From contig NZ_VOJI01000019.1 in assembly GCF_007923445.1 (NCBI RefSeq), positions 1-52,145 on the forward strand: a DNA stretch of 52,145 nucleotides. The letters run 5' to 3'. Under the pieces are notes generated by a model. That model saw only the letters and a list, made by a program, of their open reading frames with translations, ran no database searches and was not told where the DNA came from. The translations under genes were made by a program, and so were the position numbers. Shown here piece after piece: positions 27,033 to 36,396 of the stretch (the first letter of the stretch is position 1; each line of letters starts with the position of its first letter). This DNA is from Puniceibacterium confluentis (GTDB lineage Bacteria; Pseudomonadota; Alphaproteobacteria; Rhodobacterales; Rhodobacteraceae).

Positions 27033-28310
27033 TCACCGCGGGCCGGAAAGCCGGTGATAGAGTGTGTTCAGCATCCGCAGCGGCGCTGTCAGCTTCCAGG
27101 AGCGTGACTGCACCAGCTTGTTGAATTCGGCCTCGAACGCCGTCAGCTCGGCACGCAGAGCCGCCTCCTGCGCGGCGGCCTCCTCGCGGGCGCGGCGGGC
27201 GCTGTCCTCGGCGGCCCTGAGCCTTGCGCCGAGGTCGGCGGCGCTCTTGTCCTGCCGGGCGGTTGTCCTGCGCGCCTCTGCCGCCTGCGTCTCGAGCGCG
27301 CGGCTGCTGTCGGCCAGCGCCGCGCGCAGCTGGTGCACGGTGGCGCTCAGCCGGTCGTGGTCCTGCTGCAGTTCGGCCATGTGGTCCAGCAACAGGCGCT
27401 GTTCCGAGTCGTGCTGCGCCCGGGCCTGCACCGCCTGCGCTGTCTGCTGCCGCAGCCGGTCCTCGAGTGCGGCCCGCGCGGCGGCGTCGCCGTCCTGCGG
27501 GGCGGCGGCCAGCTGCTCTGTCAGGCGGGCGATCTCGGCGCTCTGCATGTCGCGTTCGCCTTGCAGTGCCGCACAGTCCTGCGCCAGCGCCTGTTGCGCC
27601 GCGGCGCGGGCGCCCAGTTCGGCCTCGGCGCGGCGCAGGTGCCAGGCGGTCTCGGCAAGCTGGGTCTCCACCGCGCGGTGGGCGTCGCGCCGCGCGGCAT
27701 GGGCCGCAAGGCTCTGGCCGATGGCGGCGGTCGCTGTGCCGGTCGTGCCCCCCAGAAGGCTTGCCCCCGACAGTTCGCTGTCCAGCGCCTGCAGCTGTGG
27801 CGACTGGCGCAGCATCTGCAATGCCAGAAGGCAGGGCACCGACAGTTCTTCGTCCCGGGGGGCGGGGTCGGCCAGCCCGAGCCCGCCTGCCCCCCGCTGC
27901 GCCAGGGCGGCGCCCAGCATCCCGGAGGGCGCGGTCAGAAACGTGGTCTCGTCGACCAGCACCATGTGACGGCGCGCCCGGCGCTGGACTGTCAGCAGCG
28001 CGCGGATCTCTGCGGCCCAGTGCTGCAGCGTCTCTTCCGGCGGCCTGCCCGCGTCGTGGCCCCGCTCGAGGCACAGCCCGAGCGGGCAATAGAGCACGAT
28101 GTACAGCCGGTCCGCACCCTCGGCTGCCAGCAGGGCCTCTGCGGCCTCTGCGCTCCAGTCCGCCAGCGGCCGCCCGGGGCCGGACGACAGGCGGGCGGCA
28201 CAGGCGGCGCGGTCGGCTTCGCCCAGGCAAAACACTTCGGGGATCAGGGCGGGGATCGTGGCGTCCCGTCTCATGTCGTCCATATCCGGAGTCGCTTTCG
28301 TCGCTGCCAT
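27033..28310 (-). CDS. Coiled-coil protein of family A (copy A2)
   Basis: 425 residues if started at ATG 28310. No start here has a clear ribosome site; this one gives the same N-terminal length as the two paralogues. The N-terminal ~190 residues match the other family A proteins (LYIVLYCPLGLCLERG, then PPEETLQHWAAEIRALLTVQ and a basic RRARRHMVLVDE). The pattern resembles the C-terminal part of sulfotransferases but lacks their phosphate loop. Residues ~200-395 are heptad-rich coiled coil. The end reads FNKLVQSRSWKLTAPLRMLN, a motif also seen at the ends of some bacterial glycosyltransferase chains. Function unknown. It is last in the order A1-B1-A2. Confidence 0.7.
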   Translation of the reverse strand: MAATKATPDMDDMRRDATIPALIPEVFCLGEADRAACAARLSSGPGRPLADWSAEAAEALLAAEGADRLYIVLYCPLGLCLERGHDAGRPPEETLQHWAAEIRALLTVQRRARRHMVLVDETTFLTAPSGMLGAALAQRGAGGLGLADPAPRDEELSVPCLLALQMLRQSPQLQALDSELSGASLLGGTTGTATAAIGQSLAAHAARRDAHRAVETQLAETAWHLRRAEAELGARAAAQQALAQDCAALQGERDMQSAEIARLTEQLAAAPQDGDAAARAALEDRLRQQTAQAVQARAQHDSEQRLLLDHMAELQQDHDRLSATVHQLRAALADSSRALETQAAEARRTTARQDKSAADLGARLRAAEDSARRAREEAAAQEAALRAELTAFEAEFNKLVQSRSWKLTAPLRMLNTLYHRLSGPR

Positions 28311-28335
28311 GTGGCCGGGGGCGGCCCGCACCGGC

Positions 28336-29379
28336 CTAATCCGCCCGGTCCTTGCGTCTGGATTTCTTGCCGCGCCCCGGCCCCGGTTTACGCTCCGGTT
28401 TGCGCCCCGGTTTGCGCTCCGGGCCGCCTGCCGGATCCGCGGCCACCAGGTCGCCGATCTGCGCGGCCAGCCGGTCCAGCAGCGCCTCCTGGCTGGCCTT
28501 GCGGTCCTCGAGAGCGCGGTAGCGGGCGCGCAGCTCCTCAAGATCGGCCCGGGCCTGCGCCAGGGACTCGCGCGCGGCGGCCGTCTCCTGCCGGGCCTCG
28601 GCCAGCCGGCTGTCGGCATCACCGCGGGCGCTGTCGGCCTCCGAGAGCCTGCCGGCCTGAGCGTCGCAGGTCTGGCGGCAGGCCGACAGCGCGGCCTCAA
28701 GCTCGGCCAGCCGGGCGGTCAGGACCCTGTTGTGCAGCCGCACCGGGTCGCGGTGCAGCCAGTGTTCCGGAAAGTCGGGGTCGTCGGTCAGGTTGCTCTG
28801 GCGGGTCTCGTAGCCGGCCTGCTGCAGCGCCGGGGCGGTGTCGTCAAACGCGGCCACACCGTCATAAAGCCCGTCGGCGCAGCCGCGCACGAACACATGT
28901 TCGAAGGCCGGCTCTGCGCTCAGCACAGCCGCCTCCTGCACCAGGACCGCCTCTGATCCCGGGGTTTCGATGCGCAGCACATGGCTGCCCTGTTCGGGCA
29001 GGATCAGCATGTCGAGCAGCCCGGCCAGCGTCACAGCGGGGACCTGCGCCTGCTCGATCTGCTGCAGGCCGTGAAACAGCGCCTGCACCTCGCGCGGGGG
29101 GCAGAAGCTGGACAGATGCGGCAGGCTCAGGGCGTGGAACGGCACCTGGCCGGACCGGCCCGCCAGCACCACCGGCAGGACCACGACCCGGGGATCGCTG
29201 TCGGCGAGGCTTTGCAGGGCGCTGTGCTGGGCGGGGTGGGCGCTGACCAGATAGATCAGCCCGGCGCGGGTGGCGAGCAGCTGATCCAGCGCCTCTCCGG
29301 TCACCGTGCCGACATGCACCAGGGCGCCGATCCGGTTGCTCTGATCAAGCCCCCGCAGCCAGGATGTCCAGGATGCCAT
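28336..29379 (-). CDS. FkbM-like domain plus coiled coil and basic tail, family B (copy B1)
   Basis: 347 residues. The N-terminal ~205 residues follow the strand order of a FkbM-type methyltransferase: GLIYLVSAHPAQHSALQ, VVVLPVVLAGRSGQVPFHAL, LSSFCPP, HVLRIETPGSEAVLVQ, LYDGV, DDPDFPEHWLHRDP. It lacks a clear glycine-rich SAM loop. A coiled coil of ~105 residues follows, then a very basic tail with three RKP units. It begins one base after the stop of A1 (TAGAATG) and is paralogous to 37755-39542 (shared WT-WL start, FCPP/LCPP, DDPDFPE-WLHRDP). A catalytic role is uncertain; scaffolding or chain-length control is possible. Confidence 0.72.
   Translation of the reverse strand: MASWTSWLRGLDQSNRIGALVHVGTVTGEALDQLLATRAGLIYLVSAHPAQHSALQSLADSDPRVVVLPVVLAGRSGQVPFHALSLPHLSSFCPPREVQALFHGLQQIEQAQVPAVTLAGLLDMLILPEQGSHVLRIETPGSEAVLVQEAAVLSAEPAFEHVFVRGCADGLYDGVAAFDDTAPALQQAGYETRQSNLTDDPDFPEHWLHRDPVRLHNRVLTARLAELEAALSACRQTCDAQAGRLSEADSARGDADSRLAEARQETAAARESLAQARADLEELRARYRALEDRKASQEALLDRLAAQIGDLVAADPAGGPERKPGRKPERKPGPGRGKKSRRKDRAD
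28383..28418 (-). repeat. Three tandem 12-bp units encoding RKP repeats
   Basis: Three consecutive 12-base units starting CCGGTTT (28383, 28395, 28407) differ at one or two bases. Read on the minus strand they encode the basic RKPG/RKPE repeats in the tail of the B1 coiled-coil protein. Slippage could change their number. Confidence 0.75.
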
Positions 29380-29380
29380 T

Positions 29381-30643
29381 CTACTTGTCCTTCGGTTTTG
29401 CCGCCAGGCGCAGCCGCCTCAGAGGTTCCATGAGCCGGTAGGAGCGCGACCCCATGATGCCGTGAATCCATTGCTCGACCTCGGCCAGCTTCTGCTGCAC
29501 GGCGTCCCGTTCCTGCCGGGTCCGGTCGAGGTCGCTGCGCAGTTGCGCCAGTTCCGAGGTCAGGGCGGATTTTTCCGACGCCAGGGCGGTCTTGCTGTCC
29601 TCGGCCTTGCGGTTGCGGGTATATTGCGTCTCGAGCGCGGCCTGACCGGCGCGCAACTGCGACATCAGCAGCTCCTGCTGCTGGCTCAGCTCGGTGGCGT
29701 CCTTTGTCACCCGGACCAGTTCGGCGCCCTGCGCGCTGCTCTGGGCCTGCGCAGCCTGCAGCGCCGCCTCGCGCTCTTCCAGCAGGGCCTGCAGTGCGCG
29801 GATCTGGTCGGCATAGAGCGCGATCTCCGCGTCGCGGGCTGCGGGGTCCGTGCCCGCGTCCGGCGCGGTCTCGAGGCGGGTGCGCAGTTCGGCCAGCGCC
29901 GCGGTCTTTTCCGCCTGCGCGGCCGAGGCCTGGCGCAGCTGTTCATAAAGCGACAGGATCTCGTCCTGCATCCGGGCCTGCTGCCCGCTGTCGGCGTCCC
30001 GGGTCCGGGCGTTGCGGGCCGCGCTGCGCTGCTGGCGGCCATGCTGCACCGCCGCTGCGGCCACATCCACCGGATCGGGGGCCGCGTCCGGTGTCAGGGC
30101 CTGGCAGGCCGCGGAAAATTCATCGCGCAGGGCGCGCGCCTTGGCCGACTGGCTCAGCGCCACCTCGGCCAGACAGGCACAGACCGGATCGGGGCCGGGC
30201 GCGGCGAGGCTGGCGATATCGCGGGCCAGGGCCGCGTCCAGACCAAGGCTGGCGGCAAGGGCATCGGGGTGCGCCAGCGCCGCGCCGGTCTGCAGCAGGA
30301 TCACCTGGCGCCGGTTCAGGCGCCGCAGCGCCAGCAGCGCCACCGCTTCGGCCATCCACTGCGCCAGGGCCTGTTCCGGCGAGGCGCCAGCCGCAAGCGC
30401 CAGCGCCACCGCCCTGCGCGGGCTGCGGGTCAGCACCACCAGCAGGCGGTCGGACGCCTGGTCCAGCGCGCCGCGGGCCTGGGACAGGCTCAGCACCGGC
30501 CCGGCCAGCACCTCTTCCCGGTCCAGCAGGCCGACCAGGGCGGTCTGCACCGCATCGGGACTGCTCTGACAGATCAGAAAGGGCGCAGAGGTCAGGGCCC
30601 GGGGGGTAGCGCGCCCGGCCTGGGGAAGGGAGGCATCCATCAT
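29381..30643 (-). CDS. Coiled-coil protein of family A (copy A1)
   Basis: 420 residues, with ATG-ATG at 30643/30640 after a purine-rich AAGAGACGAGAC. The N-terminal ~190 residues contain PFLICQSSPDAVQTALVGLL, LLVVLTRSPRRAVALALAAG, PEQALAQWMAEAVALLALRR and NRRQVILLQTGAALAHPDAL. This order recalls the PAPS-enzyme pattern of helix-Trp-helix-basic strand-DP, but the phosphate loop is absent. Residues ~200-390 are coiled coil. The C-terminus KLAEVEQWIHGIMGSRSYRL plus MEPLRRLR is almost identical to copy A3. The stop is followed after one base by the B1 start. Function unknown. Confidence 0.72.
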   Translation of the reverse strand: MMDASLPQAGRATPRALTSAPFLICQSSPDAVQTALVGLLDREEVLAGPVLSLSQARGALDQASDRLLVVLTRSPRRAVALALAAGASPEQALAQWMAEAVALLALRRLNRRQVILLQTGAALAHPDALAASLGLDAALARDIASLAAPGPDPVCACLAEVALSQSAKARALRDEFSAACQALTPDAAPDPVDVAAAAVQHGRQQRSAARNARTRDADSGQQARMQDEILSLYEQLRQASAAQAEKTAALAELRTRLETAPDAGTDPAARDAEIALYADQIRALQALLEEREAALQAAQAQSSAQGAELVRVTKDATELSQQQELLMSQLRAGQAALETQYTRNRKAEDSKTALASEKSALTSELAQLRSDLDRTRQERDAVQQKLAEVEQWIHGIMGSRSYRLMEPLRRLRLAAKPKDK

Positions 30644-30799
30644 GTCTCGTCTCTTGCTTTCGCGTGTCTGCTTTGGCGCGTCCGGGGGCAACCGGATCAC
30701 AACCAGTGCGTCTGAACCCGGTTTCCAATACAGTGCCGCCAGGACGAATGTCCATAAGCCATGCACCCGCGGCCCCTCCGCAGGCCGGGTCCTGCGGCC

Positions 30800-31756
30800 T
30801 CAGAGCCGCCCCAGCAGCGCCGAAACCCACAGCGCGATGGTGCTGGCATTGCTCTGCCGGTAAAGCCGCAGCCGCGCGAGGCCGGAGAGCCGCCCCCAGA
30901 GCCCGGCGTCGTGGATCTCGGCAAAACGCTCCAGCCGGGCGCGGTTCTGCGGTGTCAGCCGGTGCGCCGAGGCGGTCAGCGCCGCGATGTTGATCCGGTT
31001 CCATTTGCGGAAATCGCCGCGCAGCAGCTGGCGAACCCGCCGGATCCGGGCCAGCGTGGTGTCATTGGCGCCGATCTGGTTCACCCCGTGCTGGCGGTAA
31101 AGCAGCGTGGGCGCGTCGTCATGCGCGATCCAGCCGCCCGCGCCGGTGACGATCTGGTACAGCCACCAGTCATGCACCACCACCTCGGCGACCTCATCCG
31201 CGGCGGCGCGGATCAGCCGCGCGGCGGCGGGGTTGAGCAGGATGGTGTTGCCCGAAGCGATGTTCTGCACCAGCGCGTTGCGGAACCCGGTGGGGCGCGG
31301 CCGCGGCATCGACAGCCGCCGGGTGCTCAGCGTCTCGTCGGTGATCCAGGTGCGGCTGCAATAGAGCCCCGGCCGCCCCTCGGGCAGATCCTGCAGCGCC
31401 ACCACCCCGCGCGACAGCTTGTCAGGCAGCCAGATGTCATCCTGATCACAGAACGAGATCCAGGCGTCGTCGGGCAGATGCTGTCCCGAGCGGCGGATCA
31501 TCGACAGGAAGTTGTCGGCGGAATTGCCCCGGCGCGGGCCGTCAAGCCGGGTCAGCCGATGCGCCGCGGCAAAGCGGTCAAGTTCAGAGGCGCTGGAATC
31601 GGTCGAGCCGTCGTCGCTGGCCAGCACCTGCCAGTCCGAGTGATCCTGCCGGGCGATGCTGTCCAGCTGTTCGCGCAGATGGCTGCCGCCGTTGTAGACG
31701 GCCAGCAGGATGCCGATATGTGGCTCTGTTCCGGCCTTGGATCCTGTGCCTGTCAT
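30800..31756 (-). CDS. Family 2 glycosyltransferase
   Basis: 318 residues. GT-A fold signatures: HIGILLAVYNGGSHLREQLD, VLASDDGSTDSS, a metal-binding ISFCDQDDIWLPDKL and VVHDWWLYQIV. The arrangement resembles rhamnosyltransferases such as RfbF/WbbL. It lies seven bases after the end of rmlA and is transcribed with the rml genes, which supports dTDP-rhamnose as donor (inference). The C-terminal ~70 residues are a basic helical region that may touch the membrane. Confidence 0.87.
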   Translation of the reverse strand: MTGTGSKAGTEPHIGILLAVYNGGSHLREQLDSIARQDHSDWQVLASDDGSTDSSASELDRFAAAHRLTRLDGPRRGNSADNFLSMIRRSGQHLPDDAWISFCDQDDIWLPDKLSRGVVALQDLPEGRPGLYCSRTWITDETLSTRRLSMPRPRPTGFRNALVQNIASGNTILLNPAAARLIRAAADEVAEVVVHDWWLYQIVTGAGGWIAHDDAPTLLYRQHGVNQIGANDTTLARIRRVRQLLRGDFRKWNRINIAALTASAHRLTPQNRARLERFAEIHDAGLWGRLSGLARLRLYRQSNASTIALWVSALLGRL

Positions 31757-31762
31757 CTGCGC

Positions 31763-32656
31763 TCAGCGCCGCCGACGGCTTTGCGCGGGCAGGCCGGCGA
31801 GGTAGCGGCCATAGTCATTCTTGGCGAACAGCGCCGCCCGTTCCAGCAGCGCCGCCTCGTCGATCCAGCCCTGGGCAAAGGCGATCTCCTCCAGACAGCC
31901 GACCTGCTGGCCCTGCCGGGTCTGCAGCGTGCGCACAAAGTTGCCGGCATCCAGCAGGCTGCCGTGGGTGCCGGTGTCCAGCCAGGCATAGCCCCGCCCC
32001 ATCAGCTCCACCGACAGGGTGCCGTCGTGCAGATACATTTCCAGCAGGGTGGTGATCTCAAGCTCTCCGCGGGCCGAAGGCGCGACCTGCCGCGCCCGCG
32101 CCGGGGCCTCTGCGTCCAGGAAGTACAGCCCCGTCACCGCATAGTTCGAGGCTGGCACCGCGGGTTTTTCCACAATTGACACGGCGCGGCCCTGGGCGTC
32201 GAAATCCACCACGCCGTAGCGTTCGGGATCGGCCACGCGGTAACCAAAGACCGTGCCCCCCACCGTCTTGGCATCGGCCGCCGCCAGCTGGTCCGGCAGC
32301 CCGTGACCGTAAAAGATGTTGTCCCCCAGCACCAGCGCCGAGGGGGCGCCGTCAAGGAATTCCTCGGCCAGCAGATAGGCCTGGGCGAGGCCGTCAGGCG
32401 AAGGCTGCACCACATAGGTGAACCCGACGCCCCATTGGGTGCCGTCCCCCAGCACGCGGCGGAACTGGTCCTGATCCTGCGGTGTGGTGATGACGCAGAT
32501 CTCGCGGATGCCCGCCAGCATCAGCGCCGAGATCGGGTAGTGGATCATCGGCTTGTCATAGACCGGCAGCAGCTGTTTCGACAGGCCCATGGTCACCGGG
32601 TAGAGCCGGGTGCCCGAGCCGCCGGCCAGGATGATGCCCTTGCGGGGTCTGGTCAT
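31763..32656 (-). CDS. rmlA: Glucose-1-phosphate thymidylyltransferase
   Basis: 297 residues, full length. [20 protein letters not shown] and [17 protein letters not shown] form the nucleotide-binding N-terminus. [31 protein letters not shown] and [15 protein letters not shown] are family motifs. It makes dTDP-glucose from dTTP and glucose-1-phosphate, the first step to dTDP-L-rhamnose. It is fourth in rmlC-rmlB-rmlD-rmlA and overlaps rmlD by four bases. It is also called rfbA. Confidence 0.96.
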   Translation of the reverse strand: MTRPRKGIILAGGSGTRLYPVTMGLSKQLLPVYDKPMIHYPISALMLAGIREICVITTPQDQDQFRRVLGDGTQWGVGFTYVVQPSPDGLAQAYLLAEEFLDGAPSALVLGDNIFYGHGLPDQLAAADAKTVGGTVFGYRVADPERYGVVDFDAQGRAVSIVEKPAVPASNYAVTGLYFLDAEAPARARQVAPSARGELEITTLLEMYLHDGTLSVELMGRGYAWLDTGTHGSLLDAGNFVRTLQTRQGQQVGCLEEIAFAQGWIDEAALLERAALFAKNDYGRYLAGLPAQSRRRR

Positions 32657-33504
32657 GTGCGTGTCTCCAGGTCCTGCAGCACCCGGTCGAGCCCGGCCTG
32701 CCAGTCGGGTGCGGGAATGCCGAAAGCCGCGGTGATGGCGCCGCAGTCCAGCCGGGAATTGAGCGGCCGCCGCGCCGGTGTCGGATACTCGGCGGTGGGA
32801 ATGCCGCGCACCGTTACCGCCCGCCCGGCGCGCTCGAAGATCGCCCGGGCGAAATCCGCCCAGCTGACCGCGGGCTGGCCGCCAAAGTGATAGAGACCCG
32901 ATTTCGCCGCGTCGCGCTCGAGCTGCGGCGCGATCGTCAGGGCGGCCGCGGCGATGGCGGCGGCAGGAGTCGGCCCGCCGATCTGGTCGTCGACCACGTT
33001 CAGCGCGTCGCGGGTTTCCGACAGCCGCAGCATGGTTTTCACAAAGTTCGCACCATGGGCCGAAAACACCCAGGAGGTGCGCAGGATGGCGTATCGCCCG
33101 CCCGCCGCCGCCACCGCCTCTTCGCCCGCCAGCTTGGTGCGGCCATAGGCATTCTGCGGGGCGACAGGGTCTGTTTCGCGCCAGGGCGCCGTGCCGGAGC
33201 CGTCAAAGACGTAATCCGTCGAGATCTGCACGAAGGGAATGTCCAGATCGGCACAGGCCCGCGCCATGGCCGCCGGAGCCCCGGCATTCACCACATGGGC
33301 TGCGGCCTCGGCGTCCTCTGCATGATCGACCGCCGTCCAGGCGGCGGCGTTGATCACCGCGCCGGGGCGGTGCGCGGCAATCGCCGCGGCGCAGGCCGCC
33401 GGGTCGGACAGGTCCGCCAGGGCACGTCCCAGCGCCGTCACCCCGGCCTGGCGCTGCACCTCGCAGGCCACCTGCCCGCTCTGGCCGAACATCAGGATCT
33501 TCAT
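32653..33504 (-). CDS. rmlD: dTDP-4-dehydrorhamnose reductase
   Basis: 283 residues from ATG at 33504, which overlaps the rmlB stop by four bases; the frame extends upstream without family sequence. Extended SDR with [16 protein letters not shown] at the cofactor-binding end. Other motifs are [26 protein letters not shown] and [10 protein letters not shown] (catalytic Tyr-x-x-x-Lys). It reduces dTDP-4-keto-rhamnose to dTDP-L-rhamnose with NAD(P)H. It is also called rfbD. Confidence 0.95.
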   Translation of the reverse strand: MKILMFGQSGQVACEVQRQAGVTALGRALADLSDPAACAAAIAAHRPGAVINAAAWTAVDHAEDAEAAAHVVNAGAPAAMARACADLDIPFVQISTDYVFDGSGTAPWRETDPVAPQNAYGRTKLAGEEAVAAAGGRYAILRTSWVFSAHGANFVKTMLRLSETRDALNVVDDQIGGPTPAAAIAAAALTIAPQLERDAAKSGLYHFGGQPAVSWADFARAIFERAGRAVTVRGIPTAEYPTPARRPLNSRLDCGAITAAFGIPAPDWQAGLDRVLQDLETRT

Positions 33505-34541
33505 GCCGTGCCCAGCCGTCTGCCGACCCCGTCGCGGTCCTGCAGGGCGCGCCACCAGGATTCGTGGCGCAGATACCATTCGACGGTGCGCTCCAGCCCC
33601 TCTTCCACCGTCACCGAAGGCCGCCATCCGAGCTCATCGCGGATGCGGGAGGGGTCGATGGCATAGCGGGCATCATGTCCCGGACGGTCGGTGACAAAGG
33701 TGATGAGATCGGCATAAGAGCCGGTCTGGCGCGGTCGCTTGGCGTCCAGCAGGGTGCAGATCGTGCGCACCAGGTCCAGATTGCTGCGCTCGTTCTCGCC
33801 GCCGATGTTGTAGCTCTCGCCAAGGACACCCTTTTCCAGCACCAGCAGCAGCGCATCGGCGTGGTCCTCGACATACAGCCAGTCGCGCACGTTCAGCCCG
33901 GCGCCGTAGATCGGGATCGGGCGGCCTGCCAGCGCGTTCAGGATCACCACCGGCACCAGCTTTTCGGGGAAATGATAGGGGCCGTAGTTGTTGGAGCAGT
34001 TGGTCAGCACCACCGGCAGGCCGTAGGTTTCCCCCCAGGCGCGCACCAGATGGTCGGAACTGGCCTTGGAGGCGGAATAGGGCGAGCGCGGGTCGTAGGG
34101 TGTGTTTTCGCTGAACTGCCCGGTGGGCCCAAGGCTGCCGAACACCTCGTCGGTCGAGATGTGGTGGAAGCGAAAGCCCTGCGGGCGGCCCCGGGCCTGC
34201 CAGTAGGCGCGCGCCGCCTCGAGCAGGTGAAAGGTGCCCAGCACGTTGGTTTCGATGAAGGTGCCCGGCGCGTCGATCGACCGGTCGACATGGGATTCCG
34301 CCGCCAGATGCATCACCGCATCGGGCTGATGCTCGGCCAGGACCCGGTCCAGCGCGGCGCGGTCGCGGATGTCGGCCTGCACGAAGGCATAGTTCGGATC
34401 GCCCGCCACCGAGGCGACATTGTCAAGACAGGCGGCATAGGTCAGCGCGTCGAGGTTGACGACCCGGTGGCCGCGCGCAATGGCGAGCCGCACCACCGCC
34501 GATCCGATGAACCCGGCGCCGCCGGTGACCAGAAGCTTCAT
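33501..34541 (-). CDS. rmlB: dTDP-glucose 4,6-dehydratase
   Basis: 346 residues, typical length. It has the NAD-binding [39 protein letters not shown] and [15 protein letters not shown] with the catalytic Tyr and Lys. [17 protein letters not shown] is also characteristic. It dehydrates dTDP-glucose to dTDP-4-keto-6-deoxyglucose. It begins three bases after the rmlC stop and overlaps rmlD. It is also called rfbB. Confidence 0.96.
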   Translation of the reverse strand: MKLLVTGGAGFIGSAVVRLAIARGHRVVNLDALTYAACLDNVASVAGDPNYAFVQADIRDRAALDRVLAEHQPDAVMHLAAESHVDRSIDAPGTFIETNVLGTFHLLEAARAYWQARGRPQGFRFHHISTDEVFGSLGPTGQFSENTPYDPRSPYSASKASSDHLVRAWGETYGLPVVLTNCSNNYGPYHFPEKLVPVVILNALAGRPIPIYGAGLNVRDWLYVEDHADALLLVLEKGVLGESYNIGGENERSNLDLVRTICTLLDAKRPRQTGSYADLITFVTDRPGHDARYAIDPSRIRDELGWRPSVTVEEGLERTVEWYLRHESWWRALQDRDGVGRRLGTA

Positions 34542-34544
34542 CGC

Positions 34545-35099
34545 TCAGCCCTCCCAGGCAAAGGGCGAGACAAAGTCCGCCAGCGCGGGCGCGGCTTCGT
34601 CCTTGGCCGACAACAGCGGTGTGCCGTCAAAGCCCCAGTCCACGCCGCAGCTGTCCCAGCGCACCGCGCCGTCGCAGTCGGGCGCGTAGTAATCGGTGCA
34701 TTTGTAGATGATCTCGGTCTCCGGAGCCCGGGTGACAAAGCCGTGCAGGAACCCCGCCGGGATCAGCAGCTGGCGGCCGTTCTCGAAACTCAGCTCGACC
34801 CCGACCGACTGCCCGTAGGTCGGCGAGCCGCGCCGGATGTCCACCGCCACGTCCAGCAGCGCACCGCGCCCGCAGCGCACAAGTTTGGCCTGGGCATGGG
34901 GGGGCGCCTGAAAGTGCAGCCCGCGCACCGTGCCGGCCTGCGCCGAGAGCGAATGGTTGTCCTGCACAAAGGCATGGTCCAGCCCTGCCTCCGCCATCCG
35001 CCGGGCATTCCAGCTTTCGCAGAAGAAGCCGCGCGCATCGCCGTGGCGGGCGGGGGTCAGGATGACGACACCGGGAAGGGCGGTCTGTTCGATCTGCAT
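34545..35099 (-). CDS. rmlC: dTDP-4-dehydrorhamnose 3,5-epimerase
   Basis: 184 residues from ATG at 35099, with AAGAGG upstream. Cupin-type epimerase motifs: GFFCESWNARRMAEAG, FVQDNHSLS, GTVRGLHFQAPPHAQAKLV with the catalytic His, LLIPAGFLHGFVT and YKCTDYYAPDCD. It inverts C3 and C5 of dTDP-4-keto-6-deoxyglucose. It is the first gene of the rmlCBDA-GT2 transcript. The 85-base gap to the GT10-like gene upstream could hold a promoter, but none is clear. It is also called rfbC. Confidence 0.96.
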   Translation of the reverse strand: MQIEQTALPGVVILTPARHGDARGFFCESWNARRMAEAGLDHAFVQDNHSLSAQAGTVRGLHFQAPPHAQAKLVRCGRGALLDVAVDIRRGSPTYGQSVGVELSFENGRQLLIPAGFLHGFVTRAPETEIIYKCTDYYAPDCDGAVRWDSCGVDWGFDGTPLLSAKDEAAPALADFVSPFAWEG

Positions 35100-35184
35100 C
35101 GGAGCCTCTTGTTGCCTGCTTGGGGGACTTTTGCCAAAAGCCGCCCGGCGCCGCCAGTGTGAAAGGCCAAAGACCATGCAGGTG

Positions 35185-36195
35185 TTACCCGGACAGCACC
35201 TGTTCCAGTTCCTGCACCAGCGCGGCGCGCAGCCGCGCGTGTTCCGCCAGCAGGGCCGCGGGGGTGGCAAACAGCGCCGCCAGCCGCGCCTGTGCGGCGC
35301 CATAGGCCTCGATCTGCGCGGCATCCGGGACAAACCCTGCGATCCGTTCGGCGGCGGCTTCCGCGGACAGACGGTAAAGGTTGAGAAAGGATGCCCCGGG
35401 CACCAGGTCATGCACCCGGTGCCCGGGGCCGGCGACATAAAGCGGCACGGCGCCCACGGCGTAGGCATCGAAGATCTTTTCCGAGACATAGTTGTTCTGG
35501 TGGGTGTTCTCGATCGCCGACAGCAGACGGCACTGGCCGTCAAGATCCAGGAATTTTTCCAGATGCCAGTCCGGCAGGTCCTGGCGCCGCGGCAGGGTGT
35601 TCCAGCCCGCCCCGGTGCGCAGCACCCGGCCCTGGTTGCAGGCCAGCGCGATCCGGGTGCGCGCGGCCCCGAGACCGAACAGGTCGCGGCCGGGCCAGTC
35701 GACGTCGAACACTGCCTCCTGGCGCAGCTCGGCCATAAAGGCCACGTCCCAGCGCGCCGCCCCGAGGCGCGCACGCCAGTCGGCGGCGCTCAGGGTGGCA
35801 TTGCGGGCGAACCAGCGGGCATAGCGGGCAAAGAACGCGCTGTCCGTCAGCAGGAAATACGGAATCCGCGCGAAATCATACACCGTCGAGGTGGCATGGT
35901 TGAGCACCGTGAACGGCACCGGTCCCGCCGGAGTGTCGAGGCTTTGCCGGCGCCGCAGCGGATCGGCGGACCAGACCGTGTCCCAGAGCGGCTCTTCCGA
36001 AAGCAGCACCAGCCTCTGGCCGGACTGCAGCGCCGCCGCCGCCGCGGGCAGATCACGACTGTGCGCCACGGCCAGCAGATCCGCCTGCGCCGCCGCCTCG
36101 GTCACGCAGATCGCCGGGCGGCACATCTCGCGCAGCGGCGCATAGGCCAGCGGCAGGCGGTGGGCATAGCGCCCAAGGGGAAAGACGCGGATCAT
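35185..36195 (-). CDS. GT10-like (fucosyltransferase-fold) glycosyltransferase, copy 2
   Basis: 336 residues, paralogue of 23633-24679. Shared words: LVLLSEEPLWDTV, PYFLLTDSAFFARYAR, LPDWHLEKFLDLDGQ, SAIENTHQNNYVSEKIFDAY and VGAVPLYVAG. The last three are the GT10 donor-site region. The GDP-fucose route encoded at the right end of the window fits. The start at 36195 gives MIRVFPLGRYAHRLP, matching MRIHIMGRHAHRTP of copy 1. It is divergent from the family A gene at 36397, with a 201-base shared upstream region. Confidence 0.77.
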   Translation of the reverse strand: MIRVFPLGRYAHRLPLAYAPLREMCRPAICVTEAAAQADLLAVAHSRDLPAAAAALQSGQRLVLLSEEPLWDTVWSADPLRRRQSLDTPAGPVPFTVLNHATSTVYDFARIPYFLLTDSAFFARYARWFARNATLSAADWRARLGAARWDVAFMAELRQEAVFDVDWPGRDLFGLGAARTRIALACNQGRVLRTGAGWNTLPRRQDLPDWHLEKFLDLDGQCRLLSAIENTHQNNYVSEKIFDAYAVGAVPLYVAGPGHRVHDLVPGASFLNLYRLSAEAAAERIAGFVPDAAQIEAYGAAQARLAALFATPAALLAEHARLRAALVQELEQVLSG

Positions 36196-36396
36196 GGCGG
36201 CCGTTGCTCCTGTCAGGGGGCGGTCCTGCCCGGCCTGTGCCCCCGATATGGAACAGAAACCGGGCGGCTGACAATGAACCCGCCGGTGCGGCGGCATGCA
36301 ATATGGACAATTCGCCGGACAAGAGGGTAAGTCAGACGAAGTTTTGCGCCCGTCCGTCAGGCGGCGGGGATCAGGAAAATTGAAGAGAACCGATAT

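Noticed and set aside
27033-28310. Family A proteins called glycosyltransferases because of the SRSW-LTAPLR end
   Set aside because: That motif occurs at the end of some glycosyltransferase chains, but no GT-A or GT-B donor site is visible in any of the three copies.
28383-28418. Short tandem repeats as a CRISPR or regulatory array
   Set aside because: There are only three 12-base units without spacers, in frame inside a coding region and explained by RKP repeats in the protein.
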